A stretch of DNA of 8,395 nt from Phycisphaerales bacterium. Lineage in GTDB: Bacteria; Planctomycetota; Phycisphaerae; Phycisphaerales; SM1A02. The stretch spans positions 1 through 8,395 of the forward strand of contig SLDM01000257.1 of NCBI GenBank assembly GCA_007125255.1, read 5' to 3'. Made by a program: the position numbers and the translations under genes. This document shows positions 4,641 through 8,395 of this stretch, in pieces; the stretch's first letter is position 1, and each line of letters opens with the position of its first letter. The notes beneath the pieces are model-generated. The model was not told where the DNA came from. It made no database searches and saw only the letters and a list, made by a program, of their open reading frames with translations.

Positions 4641-6959
4641 ATGAAGCCGCTTACGCACAATCCGTCCCAATCGCCCACCGGTCGGTGGATCGGTGGCGGA
4701 TGGGCCGTGCTCTCCACGGGCCTGATGCTCTCGGCGTGTGCCGGCCCCCCGCCCCACCCGGATTCGGCGGGCCATCCCGCCCTGGCGGCGCTCTCGATGG
4801 AAGCGGTGCCCGCCAGCGCCCCATCCCGGTTCGACGCCGAAGGGACGACGCCGGCTCACGAGTCGGGCCACGGGAGCGCCACGGCGCTCGCGAAGCCGAT
4901 GTTCGATCCCGCACCGTTGACCGACGCGCAGCGCGAGGACATCGAATGGCTGAGCAGCATTCTGCAGAATCCCGCCAATGATTCGGAGACGCGGACCGGG
5001 GCCGCGATTCGTCTTTTGAACATGAATCGCCCGCAGGCCATCGAGCCGCTGCGGCAGGCGCTGGTGTCCGGCGAGCAATCATCCATGCTCCCGGTGATTG
5101 CCGCGATGAACGGCCGGATGACGCTCCCTGAATCGCTGCTCGATGGCGCGGTCGAAGCGCTGCACACCGTTCCGGAAGAAGCCCTCGAGCCACTTGCGGT
5201 GGTGCTCGCTCAGCATCACAAGCAGGTGCTTCCCGCGCTGGGCGAGTTGATTTTTGACGAAGAGAGCTCGCTGGCCACGCGGCGCAACGCCATTCAGGCC
5301 CTGGGCAGTTTTCGGAATCGCGGTGCCGCCGTGGAACTGATCGCCCTGCTCGACCCGGCGCGAGATGAAGATGAAACCATTCTCGAGGCGGCCTGCCTGG
5401 CGCTGAAGCGAGCCACCGGCCTTCCCTACGATTTCGAACCGGAACGCTGGCTCGAATGGTGGCAGCAGGCGCGGGACCTGCCCGATGAAGAGTGGCTGAC
5501 CAACATGGTGCAGCGACTCGCCGAACAACTGCTCGCCAAGGAGCAGGAGGTCCAGAAGGAACGCGAGAACGCCGCCCGCATTGAACGACGGCTTGCCGAA
5601 ACGTACCGCGATCTGTTTCCCCGGCATTCCATCGAGGAACAGCTCCGGGCATTGCCTGATCTGCTGGACGATCCGCTTCCGACGGTCCGCGGCTTTGCGC
5701 TGGATACGATTTCCCGGTTGCTGCGCGACAGCGTGCGCCTGCCCGAAGAGCTGCAGCAGAAGGTGCTCATTCATCTGAACGACGAGGTTCCGGCGTTCCG
5801 TCTGCACGCCGCGCAGATCGTTGATCAGCTCAATGTCAACGGAACGGCGGAGCGGCTCATCGGGCGATTGCCCGAGGAACGAGACCCGGAAGTCGTCGCT
5901 GGATTGCTCGACCTGATCGCGCGTCGGCCGACGCCGGCCAGCATTCCGGCCGTCCTTCCGCGGCTGAACGAGTCAGCCCACCGGGAACGGGCCGCGCGGG
6001 TCCTGTGGACGACGCTGCGCGAGACCCGGCCGGATGAAGCGGGCCTCAACGCCATCTACGAAGCGGTCGTTGCCACCGACGGCTGGCAACACTCCCCGAC
6101 ACGAGCCCGTCTCGTATCGGCGACGGCGCCGGAGGACGATCGGGAGCAACTCGTCGCGCTGCTGGAAGATGATGACGCCCTGGTGCGCCGCGCCACGGCC
6201 GAAGGGTTTCTCTTCCGCGGCATCACCCAGCCGATCATCGATCGCGCCGACGATTCGGAACTCTATCCGCTCGCACTGACCGCCCTGGAGAGACAGGGGA
6301 GGGGGCTGACGACGTTCCGCGCCCTTGTTCGTCTCGAACCGCCCGTCGATCACGTGGAGCGCTGGCGGGATGCGGTGGTCGCGGCGGCCGCGACGCTGGA
6401 ACCCCCCGATCTGCTCGATGCGGACGGCCAGCTGGTTTCCGCCACCCCGGCGGATGACCGTCTGCGCAGTCGGGTTCTGGCGCGGGTACTGGAAATCGCG
6501 CCGGATGCGATCGACGCGGATGTTCGCCGGCGGCTGTTCGTCCGCTATGCGGAAGCCCTGCTGCGACTGTCGGACTTTTCGCGGGCGCACGAGGTCATGC
6601 AGCTCTTGAACGATCAGCCGCTTGACGGTGCGGCGCGTGAGCTTCGGTTTAAGACCGCGCTGCTTGAACGGGATTTTGACTCGGCCGCGACGGTGTACAG
6701 TGATGCCGGACCGTGGCTTCGGGCGGCCCGGCGCATCGGTGAACGCTGGCCGGATCGGGTCGAAGTGATTCTGGAGGCATTGGCCGGGCGTTTCGAGGAT
6801 CGGTTCGATGAACAGCAGCGCGAAGCGTTCGATCAACTTCGCGCCGAACACGGCCGGGGGGGCGAGCTCGCCGACGACGAACCTGATTCCGCGCTCGATG
6901 GGGCGGACGCGGATGATGACCCGGATCGCGATCGGGTCCGGGATGATGCGCGGGAATGA
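4641..6959 (+). CDS. HEAT-repeat lipoprotein with acidic C-terminal tail
   Basis: This 772-residue protein starts with a lipoprotein signal: Arg15, a hydrophobic stretch (about 17-30) and lipobox L30-S31-A32-C33, so Cys33 should be lipidated and the protein anchored at the envelope. A Pro/Ala-rich spacer follows, then HEAT-like helical repeats from about 95 (for example TRRNAIQALGSFRNRGAAVELIALL). A charged probable coiled coil lies near 283-325 (LAEQLLAKEQEVQKERENAA), with more HEAT repeats to about 560. A TPR-like segment spans about 624-700 and an Asp/Glu/Arg tail runs from 742 to the end. No catalytic motif is visible, so a scaffold role at the membrane is inferred. The ATG at 4641 is chosen from the lipobox; the frame is open upstream, but those residues look non-coding, and no clear Shine-Dalgarno is present. 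Its stop overlaps a mini-ORF leading to the sirtuin gene. Confidence 0.85.
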   Translation: MKPLTHNPSQSPTGRWIGGGWAVLSTGLMLSACAGPPPHPDSAGHPALAALSMEAVPASAPSRFDAEGTTPAHESGHGSATALAKPMFDPAPLTDAQREDIEWLSSILQNPANDSETRTGAAIRLLNMNRPQAIEPLRQALVSGEQSSMLPVIAAMNGRMTLPESLLDGAVEALHTVPEEALEPLAVVLAQHHKQVLPALGELIFDEESSLATRRNAIQALGSFRNRGAAVELIALLDPARDEDETILEAACLALKRATGLPYDFEPERWLEWWQQARDLPDEEWLTNMVQRLAEQLLAKEQEVQKERENAARIERRLAETYRDLFPRHSIEEQLRALPDLLDDPLPTVRGFALDTISRLLRDSVRLPEELQQKVLIHLNDEVPAFRLHAAQIVDQLNVNGTAERLIGRLPEERDPEVVAGLLDLIARRPTPASIPAVLPRLNESAHRERAARVLWTTLRETRPDEAGLNAIYEAVVATDGWQHSPTRARLVSATAPEDDREQLVALLEDDDALVRRATAEGFLFRGITQPIIDRADDSELYPLALTALERQGRGLTTFRALVRLEPPVDHVERWRDAVVAAAATLEPPDLLDADGQLVSATPADDRLRSRVLARVLEIAPDAIDADVRRRLFVRYAEALLRLSDFSRAHEVMQLLNDQPLDGAARELRFKTALLERDFDSAATVYSDAGPWLRAARRIGERWPDRVEVILEALAGRFEDRFDEQQREAFDQLRAEHGRGGELADDEPDSALDGADADDDPDRDRVRDDARE

Positions 6960-7006
6960 CTCCCGACGTGACTCCCCGAATGACTTATGGACGCCGGGTG
7001 CGGTGA
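6956..7006 (+). other. Mini-ORF of 16 codons bridging the HEAT and sirtuin genes
   Basis: ATG at 6956 overlaps the HEAT gene stop as ATGA. The frame runs 16 codons to TGA at 7004-7006, which overlaps an in-frame sirtuin GTG (7003-7005) as GTGA. The peptide (MTPDVTPRMTYGRRVR) resembles nothing I know. It could relay ribosomes to the sirtuin start, which lacks a good Shine-Dalgarno, or be a chance open frame. Confidence 0.25.
6957..6992. repeat. 12-base imperfect tandem repeat starting at the HEAT gene stop
   Basis: TGACTCCC occurs at 6957-6964 and 6969-6976, and TGACT again at 6981-6985, giving three units of period 12. Each unit begins with TGA in the HEAT gene frame, so the gene is followed by two further in-frame stops. 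The third unit has diverged after TGACT. Confidence 0.65.
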
Positions 7007-7008
7007 CG

Positions 7009-7773
7009 ATGCCGCCGGAGAAGAACCATCAGGAGTCCCTGGAAGAGGCGCGGTCGCTGCTGGCCGGAAGCGCCGGGACGGTCTCCTTTTCCGGGGCCGG
7101 GCTGAGCGCCGAATCGGGCATCGCGACGTTCCGGGATGCGCAGACCGGCTTGTGGGCCAGGTTTGATCCGATGACGCTTGCTTCGGCCGAGGGATTCGCC
7201 CGGGACCCCGGGCTGGTCACCGAGTGGTACCGGGACCGGCGCCGCGCGATCGCCCGGGCCGCGCCGAACCCGGCGCATCGGGCGCTGGCCGCCCGCGAAG
7301 AGATTGAACACATCACGCAGAACATCGACGATCTGCTGCTCCGCGCGGGGGCGGACCCGGCCCGAATCGTTTCCCTGCACGGCACGATGACCCGTGACCG
7401 GTGCCACCGCCACTGCGGCTACGAGGAAGAGGTCGACATGCGGGATCCTCCCGGGGTCCGTCCGTGTCCGCAGTGTGGCGAGGAGCTCCGTCCGTCGGTG
7501 GTCTGGTTCGGCGAGATGCTGCCGGCCGAAGCGTGGGAGAAGGCGGATTGGTTGTGCCGGAGCTGCGAGGTGCTGCTGGTGATCGGCACCAGCGCGGTGG
7601 TCTATCCCGCCGCCGCCCTGATCTCAGTGGCGCATGATGCCGGCGCGAAGATCATCGTCGTCAACACCCAGTCGAGCGATGCCAGCGCGCTGGCGGATGT
7701 GGAGATCATCGGCCGGGCCGGCGAGATCGTGCCCAAACTCCTGCAGTCCCCGCCGGGCCGCGGCCGCGCGTGA
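7009..7773 (+). CDS. Sirtuin, NAD-dependent protein deacylase (SIR2 family, class III type)
   Basis: Sirtuins remove acyl groups from lysine using NAD+, yielding nicotinamide and O-acyl-ADP-ribose. With the ATG at 7009 the protein has 254 residues, usual for bacterial CobB-like enzymes. Seen are the NAD-binding GAGLSAESGIATFRD (29-43), TQNID (103-107), catalytic His124 in SLHGT, the zinc ligands C132-x3-C136 and C153-x2-C156, VVWFGEMLP (164-172) and GTS (193-195). Tyr74 and Arg77 in WYRDRR match the Y-x-x-R pair that lets E. coli CobB and SIRT5 accept succinyl and malonyl groups, so broad deacylase activity is inferred. The His normally following TQNIDxL is Leu110. GTG at 7003 or ATG at 6943/6946 are other possible starts; none has a strong Shine-Dalgarno. 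Same direction as the HEAT lipoprotein gene, 49 bases after it, so probably one operon. Confidence 0.94.
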   Translation: MPPEKNHQESLEEARSLLAGSAGTVSFSGAGLSAESGIATFRDAQTGLWARFDPMTLASAEGFARDPGLVTEWYRDRRRAIARAAPNPAHRALAAREEIEHITQNIDDLLLRAGADPARIVSLHGTMTRDRCHRHCGYEEEVDMRDPPGVRPCPQCGEELRPSVVWFGEMLPAEAWEKADWLCRSCEVLLVIGTSAVVYPAAALISVAHDAGAKIIVVNTQSSDASALADVEIIGRAGEIVPKLLQSPPGRGRA

Positions 7774-7817
7774 GAGTTGCGCGCCCGCAGGCACGACTTT
7801 CTGATCGCCGGAACCGA

Positions 7818-8395
7818 TCAATCCGGAGGATTCGTGGCCACGCGCTTGACGAGCGTCATCGCGTGAAACGCCCGGCCCTCCTCACGAAATTTTCGTTCGA
7901 AGTTGGTGCCGACCACCTCGTCCTCACCGGCTGACTCCGGGGAATCGAAACTCACGCGCTCGAAAAGATCCGCGTGACGCGCGGCGTGATCCTCATACCA
8001 CGCCCAGAGCTCCGCATGGTCGGTCACGAGACGAAGTTCGCCCTCCGGACCAAGCACGCGATGAAACTCTCGCAGGGTGTCGTCCTGCACGACGCGGCGC
8101 TTATGGTGACGCTTCTTCGGCCAGGGGTCGGAAAAATACAGGTGAATCACCCGCGCGACCTCGCTTTCACACCAGAAGCGAAGGAACTCCGTTGCGTCCG
8201 CCCGCATCATGCGAACGTGGTGAAGCTGGTGCCGGCGCATTCGATCGGCGGCGTAGCGGTAGAACTCCCCCGCCCATTCGATGCCGAGGTAGTTCGCGTC
8301 CGGTTGCCGTCGGGCCTGCTGCACCAGAAACGTGCCCTTGCCGGATCCGATCTCCAGTTCCAGGGGGCGGGCCGGGTCTTCAAACCAGGCGCGCG
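7818..8395 (-). CDS. trmB: tRNA (guanine-46-N7)-methyltransferase, 5' end outside window
   Basis: TrmB uses S-adenosylmethionine to methylate N7 of G46 in the tRNA variable loop. The visible 191 residues include the SAM motif LELEIGSGKGTFL (codons near 8330-8364), GIEWA, the hallmark DPWPKKRHHKRRV, the LVTDHAELWAWYE segment and the C-terminal TNFERKF. The frame is open through the right edge; bacterial TrmB is usually 210-240 residues, so some 20-50 N-terminal residues are missing. A GTG at 8324 is internal, because the SAM motif lies upstream of it. Convergent with the sirtuin gene, leaving 44 bases between stops without a clear terminator. Confidence 0.96.
   Translation of the reverse strand, partial: RAWFEDPARPLELEIGSGKGTFLVQQARRQPDANYLGIEWAGEFYRYAADRMRRHQLHHVRMMRADATEFLRFWCESEVARVIHLYFSDPWPKKRHHKRRVVQDDTLREFHRVLGPEGELRLVTDHAELWAWYEDHAARHADLFERVSFDSPESAGEDEVVGTNFERKFREEGRAFHAMTLVKRVATNPPD

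Noticed and set aside
5973..6851. 292-codon minus-strand frame opposite the HEAT lipoprotein gene
   Set aside because: Antisense shadow of a gene with a clear lipobox and HEAT repeats; its product is Arg/Gln-rich and unlike any family.
7774..7817. Possible terminator between the sirtuin and trmB genes
   Set aside because: Only a 4-bp stem (TGCG/CGCA) and a three-T run some bases away; too weak to call.

Overview
The window is GC-rich bacterial DNA (it carries bS18 and a bacterial-type TrmB) holding seven genes, mostly in single-gene units facing alternate directions. A HEAT-repeat lipoprotein, a long TPR protein, a MEMO-family protein with a small N-terminal helical domain, and a solitary rpsR detached from rpsF/rplI together would fit a planctomycete, perhaps of the Phycisphaerae. 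That placement is a weak inference from gene style, not proof.

Layout. 1-1131 (+): C-terminal part of an AmmeMemoRadiSam system protein B (MEMO family), whose start lies left of the window. 1169-1882 (-): a class I glutamine amidotransferase-like hydrolase (peptidase C26, PuuD-like), convergent with the first gene. 1883-2430: a 548-base divergent intergenic region with a G-rich tract at the hydrolase start, candidate promoters both ways and a hairpin in the rpsR leader. 2431-2685 (+): ribosomal protein bS18, followed by an 18-bp perfect palindrome and a strong intrinsic terminator. 2953-4431 (-): a TPR protein with a poly-serine linker and G-rich tandem repeats just beyond its stop. 4641-6959 (+): a large HEAT-repeat lipoprotein. 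7009-7773 (+): a class III-type sirtuin, probably co-transcribed and perhaps translationally coupled to it. 7818-8395 (-): most of TrmB, tRNA (guanine-46-N7)-methyltransferase, start beyond the right edge.

Working together. Two genes belong to the translation machinery (bS18, TrmB) and two are protein-interaction scaffolds (TPR, HEAT). The only likely multi-gene unit is HEAT lipoprotein plus sirtuin. No mobile element, CRISPR array, tRNA or rRNA was seen.

The most interesting signals are small-scale. (a) Two canonical G-quadruplex motifs on the + strand sit at the edges of minus-strand genes. (b) Stop codons are repeated at 12-base spacing, three TGA in frame, after the HEAT gene and in an alternative frame after the TPR gene. 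(c) A 16-codon mini-ORF joins the HEAT gene to the sirtuin by ATGA and GTGA overlaps. (d) The short rpsR leader carries a hairpin. I see no clear evidence of a new multi-gene system; these are hypotheses about gene ends and expression signals.
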